Assembly (NCBI GenBank): GCA_900542355.1
Contig: UQNE01000006.1
Location: 52,952-116,951, forward strand
Length of the DNA: 64,000 nt
Direction: 5' to 3'
DNA from: an uncultured Bacteroidales bacterium
GTDB taxonomy: Bacteria > Bacteroidota > Bacteroidia > Bacteroidales > Paludibacteraceae
Shown here: positions 9,474 through 16,869 of the stretch, in pieces
Numbering within the stretch: the first letter of the stretch is position 1
Layout of the letters: every line of letters starts with the position of its first letter
Notes under the pieces: generated by a model
What the model was told of the DNA's origin: nothing
Database searches by the model: none
Seen by the model: the letters and a program-made list of their open reading frames with translations, nothing else
Program-made: the position numbers and the translations under genes

Positions 9474-9505
9474 TATTTATGCAATACTTTTCAACCTTGT
9501 CAATA

Positions 9506-9976
9506 TCACTTATCTATCTGTATATCTTTGATTTTGCGTGCAGGGTTGCCGACGACAATGGTATATGGCTCTACATCTTTTGTGACTACCGCTCCTGCGC
9601 CTACTACTGCCCCATCACCGATGGTAAGACCATTCAGGATTATCGCCCCTGCACCTATCCAACAATCATTACCTATTTTTACCCCCCCCATCCGACGAAT
9701 CGGAATGTATTTACGAATACAAGAGCCGTTCGCATGAGAAACAAGCGTGATTATCACATGAGGAGCAATAGAAACTCGGTCGCCAATCTCCAAGCAACCT
9801 CGGTTGTACACAAAGTTCTGCGTCACGGTCAAATCGCTTGCCACATACACTTGATTGCCTACTCGATAACCTAAGTGGCGCATCGACCATATCCGCACAG
9901 GGTTGTACGGAAAATGTACTCCTACCTTATACAGCAACGCATTCTTGATGCGAATCATCCATAGTGAGAGCGTCAT
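9506..9976 (-). CDS. left-handed beta-helix (hexapeptide) acyltransferase
   Basis: 156 residues. The chosen ATG at 9976 lies 2 nt after the stop of the upstream FemAB-like gene. From about residue 45 the protein carries hexapeptide repeats (LEIGDRVSIAPHV, VKIGNDCWIGAGAIILNGLTIGDGAVVGAGAVVTKDVEPYTIVVGNPARK in two pieces), with the conserved terminal GNPARKI. This is the WcaF/maltose acetyltransferase pattern, in which a trimer moves an acetyl group from acetyl-CoA to a sugar; His 'SHANG' near 96 is the likely catalytic base. The group it belongs to suggests O-acetylation of an envelope glycan. The sugar cannot be named from the sequence. Confidence 0.85.
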   Translation of the reverse strand: MTLSLWMIRIKNALLYKVGVHFPYNPVRIWSMRHLGYRVGNQVYVASDLTVTQNFVYNRGCLEIGDRVSIAPHVIITLVSHANGSCIRKYIPIRRMGGVKIGNDCWIGAGAIILNGLTIGDGAVVGAGAVVTKDVEPYTIVVGNPARKIKDIQIDK

Positions 9977-9978
9977 TG

Positions 9979-10983
9979 TTACTTTCTTTTTAACAGTTGA
10001 ACACCGAGTTTTCCTAATGCGTATAAGAGCGGATGACAGATACATAGGAAACGCCCGTGTTCCACCTGTTCGCCGCCAAAGCGCGCCTTAAAATCTCGTA
10101 CCCCGTATGCCTCATCAGGCTTGCCTGCGCCCATCATATCGAAGCGAGGGAAACCGTTTTCCGCAGCATAGCGAATACCCAAATAGGTGGCGTAGGACGA
10201 AGGGAAAATATGTTCATATAAATCATCCGCTCCACATACAAACCACTCATACACCGCCTTACCGGGCAGACACACACATGCCGTTCCGCCAATGATATGC
10301 GATTGATACTCGGCGAGAAAGAAATGTCCGTTTGGTGTGTTGTACAACTGCTCGAAGAACGACCATGAGAACAAAGGTGTCTTCACTTTCATTTTATAGA
10401 GTCGCTGCAAAATACCGTAATACTCGCGCACCTGCTCAATGCTTGGCTGCGATACACTAACCACCCCTTCGCGCACTGCCGTTTTTATATTCCGCTTGCG
10501 ACTTTTGCTTAAGTGCTGCTCTACAGCATCTACGCTCGTTGTTTCGATATGAAAATTCAGATGGGGCTGATAGTCAAACCCTTGCGCACGGAAGACTTCT
10601 TTCCAACGGCTGTAATCATTGAAGTTGCGCAGTTCGATATATATGGCTTTGCGTTGCAGTTCATGCCGAGTGGCGAACAGCAACGCAGCAAGTGCATCAT
10701 CGGAGATATGCTCATCAAGCAAGGCCCCGCCGATGATGATAGCACGGCGCGTAACAAACTGCTTGATAGCATTTTGTGTTCGAGTGATGTATCCCACTAT
10801 CACACCTGTTAAGACTCCGTTCTCCTCTACTCCGAAAGCAAAGGGCGTCATCTCCTGTGGCACTCGGCTGTAGAACAAGTACGCCTCACGCGTCTGAAAC
10901 CATGTTGCCCATGCCGAGTGTTCCACCAACGCGTCCCATGCCCCGGGCACAATAGCGTCATATCCGGTAAATACCTGTATCAT
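9979..10983 (-). CDS. FemAB-like / GNAT-fold acyltransferase
   Basis: 334 residues with two GNAT-like halves, as in FemX/FemAB and BioF2-like proteins that attach amino acids or acyl groups to lipid-linked sugars. The N-terminal motif AWDALVEHSAWATWFQTREA and the C-terminal block IGGTACVCLPGKAVYEWFVCG followed by YATYLGIRYAAENGFPRFD (given here as separate pieces) fit the family, as does the FKARFGGE motif near 300. No signal peptide. It is 2 nt upstream of the hexapeptide acyltransferase and 55 nt downstream of the sensor kinase, so the three are probably one operon. In Bacteroidota such proteins often sit in polysaccharide loci, so a role in capsule or exopolysaccharide modification is as likely as peptidoglycan bridges. 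Confidence 0.75.
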   Translation of the reverse strand: MIQVFTGYDAIVPGAWDALVEHSAWATWFQTREAYLFYSRVPQEMTPFAFGVEENGVLTGVIVGYITRTQNAIKQFVTRRAIIIGGALLDEHISDDALAALLFATRHELQRKAIYIELRNFNDYSRWKEVFRAQGFDYQPHLNFHIETTSVDAVEQHLSKSRKRNIKTAVREGVVSVSQPSIEQVREYYGILQRLYKMKVKTPLFSWSFFEQLYNTPNGHFFLAEYQSHIIGGTACVCLPGKAVYEWFVCGADDLYEHIFPSSYATYLGIRYAAENGFPRFDMMGAGKPDEAYGVRDFKARFGGEQVEHGRFLCICHPLLYALGKLGVQLLKRK

Positions 10984-11038
10984 TGTAGGTTATCAAGTCC
11001 AAAAATTCGATAGGTAGGTTATTCCTATTAGGTATCGA

Positions 11039-12139
11039 TTATTTCAATACAATCCGAAAGGTGGTGCCTCCCCCCGGTTTTGTGTTTTTTACAAATAGTC
11101 TTCCACCGTGGTATTCCTCGATGATACGCTTCGATAGCGGCAACCCGAGTCCCCAACCGCGCTGTTTAGTAGAGAAACCGGCTTGAAAAATACGCCGAAG
11201 GGTATACTTATCCATTCCCTTTCCGGTGTCGCTGATGTCAATCCACACTTCGCCCTCCTCTTTCTGCTGCATATCAATAGTGATTTTTCCCACGCCACTC
11301 ATAGCGTCCACGGCATTCTTGATTAGGTTCTCTATTACCCACTCAAACAGCGGTACATTGAGCATCAGCAGACACTCTTCCGAAGGCAGCATCGCCACAA
11401 TCTCCACTTTCTTCGAAACGCGCGAACGCATATAATTAATGGTATTGCGCAACGGTTGCACGATGTCGGTTTCTTGCAACTCCGGCTCGCTACCAATCTT
11501 TGAGAATCGGTCGGCAATGGTATGTAGCCTGTCGATGTCCGTCTTCATCTGCGGTATCAGTTCATCATTCGGATAGCGTTCCGAAAGCAACTCCTGCCAC
11601 GCATTGAGCGAGGAGATAGGTGTTCCCAACTGGTGTGCCGTCTCTTTGCTCAGTCCTACCCACACGCGGTTCTGCTCGCTGCGTTGAGCGGTAAGCATCA
11701 TCACCACGGCTATGGCGATAAAGATAAAAATTAGTGCAAACTGTATGTATGGTACATAGCGCAGTTGGCGTAGCAAGTTCGACTCATCATAGTAGATATA
11801 CTGTACATTGTCGGGCGATATTCTCAATTCAATAGGCCCGGAGAGTGTCCGAGGGTCATCTACATGCTGCTCTACATTCCTGCAAACAAGTATCTTGCCG
11901 TCCTCGTCCACCATATACACCGGAATGGTAGTATTGTTCTCGATAATGCTCGTTACAAAATCGATGTCAGTATCCTCGTCTGCCAAGATAAGTTGCCGTG
12001 TAGCCTCTGCCCATACCTCGACATTCTTCTGCTCTTCTTGTGCCAGTTGTCGTGCTAAGTTGTTGGTAAACAGCACAGAAGCCGCTACTATCACAAGCGA
12101 CAACACCAATACCAAACTGCCTATTTTTCGTCCGTTCAT
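11039..12139 (-). CDS. membrane sensor histidine kinase (orphan)
   Basis: 366 residues from the ATG at 12139, which begins the first membrane segment (7-24). An extracytoplasmic sensor of about 100 residues is followed by a second segment (130-150). The phospho-acceptor His169 lies in KETAHQLGTPISSL. The ATPase domain shows the N box (NLIKNAVDAM, Asn275), G1 (DTGKGM, Asp304) and G2 (GWGLGLPLSKRI). No response regulator lies beside it, so its partner is elsewhere. A well-formed promoter lies upstream at 12221-12251. FemAB-like and acyltransferase genes follow on the same strand, which may link its signal to envelope modification; that link is inferred from position only. Confidence 0.9.
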   Translation of the reverse strand: MNGRKIGSLVLVLSLVIVAASVLFTNNLARQLAQEEQKNVEVWAEATRQLILADEDTDIDFVTSIIENNTTIPVYMVDEDGKILVCRNVEQHVDDPRTLSGPIELRISPDNVQYIYYDESNLLRQLRYVPYIQFALIFIFIAIAVVMMLTAQRSEQNRVWVGLSKETAHQLGTPISSLNAWQELLSERYPNDELIPQMKTDIDRLHTIADRFSKIGSEPELQETDIVQPLRNTINYMRSRVSKKVEIVAMLPSEECLLMLNVPLFEWVIENLIKNAVDAMSGVGKITIDMQQKEEGEVWIDISDTGKGMDKYTLRRIFQAGFSTKQRGWGLGLPLSKRIIEEYHGGRLFVKNTKPGGGTTFRIVLK

Positions 12140-12220
12140 ATTATCAATTACCTTGCTATTCTCCCCCGTCTGCTCACACATTCGCGCACGCACTCTCTAC
12201 CCGTTTCGCAAATAAGTTTG

Positions 12221-12251
12221 CAAAGATACACAAATTCAACGAATTACGCAA
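12221..12251 (-). promoter_or_regulatory. Bacteroidota-type promoter for the sensor kinase operon
   Basis: On the minus strand TTG (12251-12249) is followed by exactly 20 nt and TATCTTTG (12228-12221). This matches the Bacteroidota primary sigma consensus TTTG-N19-21-TAnnTTTG. It lies about 80 nt before the kinase ATG. Confidence 0.8.
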
Positions 12252-12336
12252 ACAAATTTGCCATATTCTATGGCAAGGTTCTTTCTCTCGCTTACTTCTC
12301 TGCTTACTTTAGGGACACGGTTCCCCTGTGCTTGCA

Positions 12337-12436
12337 TAAGTTTTATCCAACTAAACAATTTTATTGGTAACTATTATCTAACTCGCAATCCTGTACTCAT
12401 CCTGTACTCGCAGTAAGTTTTATCCGACTATACAAT
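12337..12436. repeat. pair of 23-nt direct repeats around an 11-nt duplication
   Basis: Two 23-nt copies beginning TAAGTTTTATCC (12337-12359 and 12414-12436) differ at two positions. Between them an 11-nt unit starting CCTGTACTC is duplicated (12390 and 12401). They lie in the 440-nt gap between the kinase start and the S1 stop, which otherwise holds a promoter and a terminator. Confidence 0.6.
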
Positions 12437-12453
12437 GGAGAACTAATCGGAGT

Positions 12454-12489
12454 ACAAAAAAATCGGCTACCCGCAATGGATAGCCGATT
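12454..12489 (-). terminator. rho-independent terminator of rpsA
   Basis: On the minus strand AATCGGCTA and TAGCCGATT form a 9-bp stem with an 11-nt loop, followed by a run of T. It lies about 90 nt after the rpsA stop codon. Confidence 0.85.
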
Positions 12490-12579
12490 CTCTCATATAA
12501 GTGAGCATTCCCTGTTTGGAGAAGTTTCCGTAGAGTCTCTTCATGGGTAAAAACTCACCGTAGACCGTATGGCAGAGGA

Positions 12580-14367
12580 TTACTCCTCGTCTTTCTTGGT
12601 CTCTTTCTTGGCTGCTTTGGCTGCGCTCTTCTCAGCGTCCATCGAAGCCTTCAAGTTAGCCAGTACACCCAGGTCGCCCAGAGTGGTCTTCTCTACCTTC
12701 GGCATCTCAGGTGCAGCCTCGCGCTTCTTGTTCTCCTTAGGAGTCTCTTTGCGCTCCTCCCAAGTGCGGAGGTGGCTCAGACCGATACGCTTAGCATCAC
12801 TGCTGAACTCGATAACCTTGAAATTGAGTGTATCACCTACAGCCACCGGCGACTTGTCTTCCTTAGCGAGATGACGGTTGGTGCAATAGCCCTCTACGCC
12901 ATCTTCCAAACGAACCACTGCGCCCTTGTCGTTGAGTTCGGTGATAGTACCCTCTACGATGTTATCCAATCCGTACTTAGCCTCAAGTTCCTTCCAAGGG
13001 TTCTCCTCAAGTTGCTTATGGCCAAGCGACAGACGACGGTTCTCCTTATCGATATCGAGCACTACTACATCGATGTTGTCACCAATGTGCGTAAACTCGT
13101 TCGGGTGTTTTACTTTCTTGGTCCAACTCAGGTCGCTGATGTGAATCAAGCCTTCTACGCCCTCTTCGAGTTCAACGAATACACCGAAATTGGTGAAGTT
13201 GCGTACCTTAGCGGTATGACGGCTGCCTACTGCATAGCGAGTCTCGATGTCTGCCCATGGGTCTGCCTTGAGTTGTTTGAGACCAAGGCTCATCTTACGC
13301 TCTGCACGGTCGAGAGTCAAGATAACTGCCTCTACCTCGTCGCCAACCTTCAAGAAGTCGTTAGCACTACGCAGGTGTTGGCTCCAACTCATCTCGCTGA
13401 CATGGATAAGACCTTCTACACCCTCTGCAATCTCAACGAATGCTCCGTAGTCGGTCATCACCACTACTTTACCTTTTACTTTATCACCTACTTTCAGGTT
13501 CGGGTCAAGGGCATCCCATGGGTGCGGAGTGAGTTGTTTCAAGCCGAGAGCGATACGCTTCTTCTCCTCATCAAAGTCGAGAATAACGACATTGATTTTC
13601 TGGTCGAGCGACACAATCTCGTGCGGGTCGGATACACGACCCCAACTCAAATCGGTAATGTGGATAAGACCATCTACGCCACCCAAATCGATGAATACAC
13701 CGTAGGAGGTGATGTTCTTGACGGTACCTTCCAATACCTGACCTTTCTCCAATTTACTGATGATTTCTTGGCGTTGTGCCTCCAACTCAGCCTCGATGAG
13801 AGCCTTATGGCTTACAACAACATTGCGGAACTCCGGATTGAGTTTGACAATCTTGAACTCCATCGTCTTACCGACGAAAATGTCGTAGTCGCGAACAGGT
13901 TTTACATCGATTTGGCTGCCCGGCAAGAATGCTTCCATACCCAAGATGTCCACAATCATACCGCCCTTTGAACGCCATTTGATGTAGCCGGTAACAATCT
14001 CACCATTGTTGTAAGCCTCGTTAACACGATCCCAAGCCTGAGCCGCACGAGCCTCCTTGTGAGAGAGTACCAACTGACCTTTCTTGTCCTCTTGGCTTTG
14101 GATATAAACCTCTACTTTGTCGCCCACTTTCAAGTCCGGATTGTAGCGGAACTCTGCTGCGGGAACGATACCGTCAGATTTATAACCTACATTAACGACT
14201 ACCTCGCGTTTGTTGATAGAGGTAACCGTACCTTCAACAACCTCATTGTCCTTGATTGCAGACAGCGTGTCGTTGTACTTTTGGATTTCTACTTCGTTTT
14301 TTGTGCCTTTTTGCTCTGCTTCATAGGCATCCCAGTCGAAGTTCTGGAGTGATTGATTTTCTGCCAT
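12580..14367 (-). CDS. rpsA: 30S ribosomal protein S1
   Basis: 595 residues from the ATG at 14367 (MAENQSLQNFDWDAY). Six S1 RNA-binding domains can be traced at about 42-103, 122-187, 209-276, 294-363, 383-452 and 470-533; domains 3-5 carry the typical GVFVELEEGVEGLIHISDLSW pattern in slightly different forms. The tail is long, charged and Lys/Glu/Ala rich. S1 binds mRNA on the 30S subunit; in Bacteroidota, where Shine-Dalgarno sites are scarce, it is thought to be especially important for mRNA recruitment. The gene has its own promoter at 14628-14658, a leader of about 250 nt with tandem repeats, and its own terminator. Confidence 0.97.
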   Translation of the reverse strand: MAENQSLQNFDWDAYEAEQKGTKNEVEIQKYNDTLSAIKDNEVVEGTVTSINKREVVVNVGYKSDGIVPAAEFRYNPDLKVGDKVEVYIQSQEDKKGQLVLSHKEARAAQAWDRVNEAYNNGEIVTGYIKWRSKGGMIVDILGMEAFLPGSQIDVKPVRDYDIFVGKTMEFKIVKLNPEFRNVVVSHKALIEAELEAQRQEIISKLEKGQVLEGTVKNITSYGVFIDLGGVDGLIHITDLSWGRVSDPHEIVSLDQKINVVILDFDEEKKRIALGLKQLTPHPWDALDPNLKVGDKVKGKVVVMTDYGAFVEIAEGVEGLIHVSEMSWSQHLRSANDFLKVGDEVEAVILTLDRAERKMSLGLKQLKADPWADIETRYAVGSRHTAKVRNFTNFGVFVELEEGVEGLIHISDLSWTKKVKHPNEFTHIGDNIDVVVLDIDKENRRLSLGHKQLEENPWKELEAKYGLDNIVEGTITELNDKGAVVRLEDGVEGYCTNRHLAKEDKSPVAVGDTLNFKVIEFSSDAKRIGLSHLRTWEERKETPKENKKREAAPEMPKVEKTTLGDLGVLANLKASMDAEKSAAKAAKKETKKDEE

Positions 14368-14453
14368 AGTGGTAGATAAAAAATTTTGTACGCCCCCTCT
14401 GCTCACACACTATATATATACATTATGCTTCCATTAAGTGCCATCAATTGACC

Positions 14454-14485
14454 ATTAATCATGCATTATGCATTCTTCATTGTGC
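14454..14485 (+). repeat. 7-nt tandem array, family ATTATGC (rpsA leader)
   Basis: Consecutive units ATTATGC, ATTCTTC and ATTGTGC with decayed units before them. The array lies within the transcribed 5' leader of rpsA, as judged from the promoter position. Confidence 0.65.
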
Positions 14486-14568
14486 CTTGCATACAGGCTT
14501 GTACGAATTAAGGGTTAAACATGTTGTGCTTTTTCTCCGCAGAACTACCCTATCCTATACGCACATAA

Positions 14569-14596
14569 ATTATGCATTATGCATTCATCATTATGC
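14569..14596 (+). repeat. 7-nt tandem array, family ATTATGC (rpsA leader, second copy)
   Basis: Four units in exact 7-nt register: ATTATGC, ATTATGC, ATTCATC, ATTATGC. It also lies in the rpsA leader, about 30 nt downstream of the promoter element. Confidence 0.75.
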
Positions 14597-14627
14597 ATTG
14601 GAATAGTGCAATTCCACAAAAAGCCTG

Positions 14628-14658
14628 CAAAGTTACAACTAATTTCTGATATACGCAA
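14628..14658 (-). promoter_or_regulatory. Bacteroidota-type promoter for rpsA
   Basis: On the minus strand TTG (14658-14656), exactly 20 nt, then TAACTTTG (14635-14628). It predicts a leader of roughly 250 nt before the rpsA ATG. The 397-nt gap 14368-14764 holds this promoter, two 7-nt arrays and a 14-nt array; no gene is seen. Confidence 0.8.
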
Positions 14659-14719
14659 GCAAAATCGCATTTTCTAAACAAAAAAAACAACCAACACAAA
14701 GTAACTAACACATCACATC

Positions 14720-14761
14720 GTTCACAACACGAAGTTCACAACACGCAGTGCAAAGCACGAA
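14720..14761. repeat. 14-nt tandem repeat, three copies
   Basis: Units GTTCACAACACGAA, GTTCACAACACGCA and GTGCAAAGCACGAA run in exact 14-nt register. They end 4 nt from the stop codon of the TonB-dependent receptor gene. Confidence 0.75.
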
Positions 14762-14764
14762 GTA

Positions 14765-16642
14765 TCAGAACCGAATATCTATTCCTCCCATTGCCGTAGC
14801 AAGGGGCATCGGATAGCCCGCATTTATCTCGTAGCGTTGGGCAAGCAGGTTCTCTCCACGCACCCAAAGGCTCACCCACTTGCATACCTGCACCTGCCCG
14901 CGCAGGTTCCACAATACAAAATTCTGCTTCTGCACAGGCGACACCGAGGTGTACAACCCGTGGATGTACTGCACGCCCGTAGATACCGACCAACGCCCCT
15001 CTCGATAAAGCGCACCCACATACAGTTTGTGTTCGGGTGCAGCCACGACAGGAACTTTCATATAGAGGTAACTATAGTTGGCATCCACCGACCATGCCGA
15101 GTTGATACGCCAAGCCACTTGCGCCTCCACGCCCGCATTGTCTATCTTGCCCGAGTTCTGATTGAGTATACCCGCTCCGTTGGGATTGGACAAAGTGAGA
15201 ATGATGTTTTTGCCATCGATATAGAACGCATTGAGCGAGTACGAAAGCCGTCCGCCGAACAGTTGCTCAGAGAATGCCAATTCGTAACTCCATAGGCTCT
15301 CGGGGCGCAAGTCGGGGTTCTGCGGCGGGAAAAGATACATCTCCTTGAGTGTCGGATTGCGATAGCCCTTGTTGGCAGACAGTTTGAGTTCGATAGCATA
15401 CGGCAGATGAACAGCCACACCCGCCTGCGGCACCCATGCCAAGCCCGTCAAAGTATGATAATCCACACGCACACCGGCATTGAGCGTTACCCACGAGGTG
15501 ATATGCTGACGAAAATCGATATAGCCTGCCACCTCATGCACGGTGCGGTTGATGAGCGTATCGGCTTGCCCCATGCGGTTGCCTTCCACAAACACATTGC
15601 GTGCTCGCCCGCCAAAAGCGAAATAATCCACCCCCACCGTAAGGCGATTGCCCGTGAACATCTGCACGCTCTGATAGGCAGACACACCCGCCATATAGTC
15701 GTGAGAATCAAAACGATAGAGTTTGGGCGAAGCACCTTCGGCATAACCGTCGTTGATGTAGTGGTGCCCAAAATTGTAGAACCCACTGATAGAACCCGAG
15801 GTGCGCTTGTAGGTGTTGCTCACCGAGAGCGAGGTCATACCGCGTGTGATGTTCTGGTCGGCATCCTCCAATGGTTGCGCCACCGAACCGGGCTGAGAAG
15901 CATTGAAGTGGGTAACATCCACATCGGCGTGGATATTCCACTGCTTTGAGATGTCGTACCCGAGTTTGGCATAACCGCCATATTGCTCAAACTGCATATT
16001 CTCGCGATGCCCGTCGGTGCGGTTATAAGACGCACTAACCACCGAAGTGATACCTTTCATATAAAGGCGATTATTCACCTCGGTTTCCACGGTGTTGTAA
16101 GCACCATAACCCGCATGCACTCGCGTCTGCACACCCTCTTGCGGACGACGCGTAACGATATTCACTACCCCACCCATCGCATTCGAGCCGTACAACACCG
16201 ATGCAGGACCGCGCAAGACCTCCACGCGCTCTGCCATCAACGATTGGTAGGAGTCGGCTATCGGATGCCCCATCAGACCCATGTATTGCGGATGACCATC
16301 AATCAGCACCATCATCTGCCCTGTGCTACCACTCAGTCCGCGCAACGAGATAGCCCCCGAAGCACCACCCGAGACACCATATCCCATCACGCCTCGCGCA
16401 GTGGCAAACAATCCCGGCACCTGCTCAGTAAGGATAGGCAACAGCGAGGGTTGCATGGTTTGCTCGATGTCCGTACGGGAGATGACGCTGACCGTCTGCG
16501 AGAGATGACGCACATCGGTCTCACTACGCACACCCGTAACCACCACTTCAGGAATGGAATCCGTGCGGGTGGGCACTTCCGCAGAAGAAACTACAGCAGA
16601 ACACAAAAGCGAAATACTCACCAATAGAATCAATCGTTTCAT
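14765..16642 (-). CDS. TonB-dependent outer membrane receptor
   Basis: 625 residues from the ATG at 16642, which opens a signal peptide (MKRLILLVSISLLCSAVVSSA) and has AAGG a few bases upstream. The mature N-terminus has a TonB-box-like EVVVTGVR, followed by a plug domain (about 45-150, with RGLSGSTGQMMVLIDGHPQ in shorter form, and VEVLRGPASVLYGSNAMGGVVNIVTRR in pieces). A 22-strand barrel ends in the aromatic GGIDIRF. This is the BtuB/CirA type without the CarboxypepD_reg extension of SusC proteins. Its ligand may be a cobalamin, siderophore or haem; nothing in the sequence decides. A palindrome of TGCGCA units lies in its leader and its promoter is at 16718-16748. Confidence 0.9.
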   Translation of the reverse strand: MKRLILLVSISLLCSAVVSSAEVPTRTDSIPEVVVTGVRSETDVRHLSQTVSVISRTDIEQTMQPSLLPILTEQVPGLFATARGVMGYGVSGGASGAISLRGLSGSTGQMMVLIDGHPQYMGLMGHPIADSYQSLMAERVEVLRGPASVLYGSNAMGGVVNIVTRRPQEGVQTRVHAGYGAYNTVETEVNNRLYMKGITSVVSASYNRTDGHRENMQFEQYGGYAKLGYDISKQWNIHADVDVTHFNASQPGSVAQPLEDADQNITRGMTSLSVSNTYKRTSGSISGFYNFGHHYINDGYAEGASPKLYRFDSHDYMAGVSAYQSVQMFTGNRLTVGVDYFAFGGRARNVFVEGNRMGQADTLINRTVHEVAGYIDFRQHITSWVTLNAGVRVDYHTLTGLAWVPQAGVAVHLPYAIELKLSANKGYRNPTLKEMYLFPPQNPDLRPESLWSYELAFSEQLFGGRLSYSLNAFYIDGKNIILTLSNPNGAGILNQNSGKIDNAGVEAQVAWRINSAWSVDANYSYLYMKVPVVAAPEHKLYVGALYREGRWSVSTGVQYIHGLYTSVSPVQKQNFVLWNLRGQVQVCKWVSLWVRGENLLAQRYEINAGYPMPLATAMGGIDIRF

Positions 16643-16679
16643 TTTACACCTTATTAATTTAGTGATTGTGTCGCTCAAT

Positions 16680-16696
16680 TGCGCACCGGTTGCGCA
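16680..16696. promoter_or_regulatory. paired TGCGCA palindrome in the receptor leader, possible operator
   Basis: Two TGCGCA hexamers (each a palindrome) flank CCGGT. The site lies about 20-40 nt downstream of the promoter element of the TonB-dependent receptor and before its ATG, a position suited to a repressor. No regulator can be named. Confidence 0.35.
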
Positions 16697-16717
16697 TAAA
16701 CCAAGCCAAAACGGATG

Positions 16718-16748
16718 CAAAAATAATAGAAAAATAAGAACCGCACAA
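16718..16748 (-). promoter_or_regulatory. Bacteroidota-type promoter for the TonB-dependent receptor
   Basis: On the minus strand TTG (16748-16746), 20 nt, TATTTTTG (16725-16718), about 75 nt before the ATG. Confidence 0.7.
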
Positions 16749-16803
16749 GCCTCAAGGTACAAAAAAGTAATTGGGGTATAAGTTTCCGTGGTTTGGGTAG
16801 TAT

Positions 16804-16847
16804 AAAAAACAATAGCGATTACTTTTTTTGATAAGCAATCGCTATTG
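16804..16847 (-). terminator. rho-independent terminator of the nuclease gene
   Basis: An 11-bp perfect stem (CAATAGCGATT at 16810-16820 with AATCGCTATTG at 16837-16847). On the minus strand it is followed by six T. It lies about 25 nt past the nuclease stop. Confidence 0.85.
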
Positions 16848-16869
16848 TAACCTATTGACCGATAAGATA

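Noticed and set aside
12772..13971. Open frame of 399 codons antisense to rpsA
   Set aside because: It mirrors the codon pattern of a certain gene, has no family resemblance, no promoter and no start context.
16643..16827. Cobalamin riboswitch before the TonB-dependent receptor
   Set aside because: The leader is too short after the predicted start (about 70 nt) and lacks the conserved B12 box GCCACTG.
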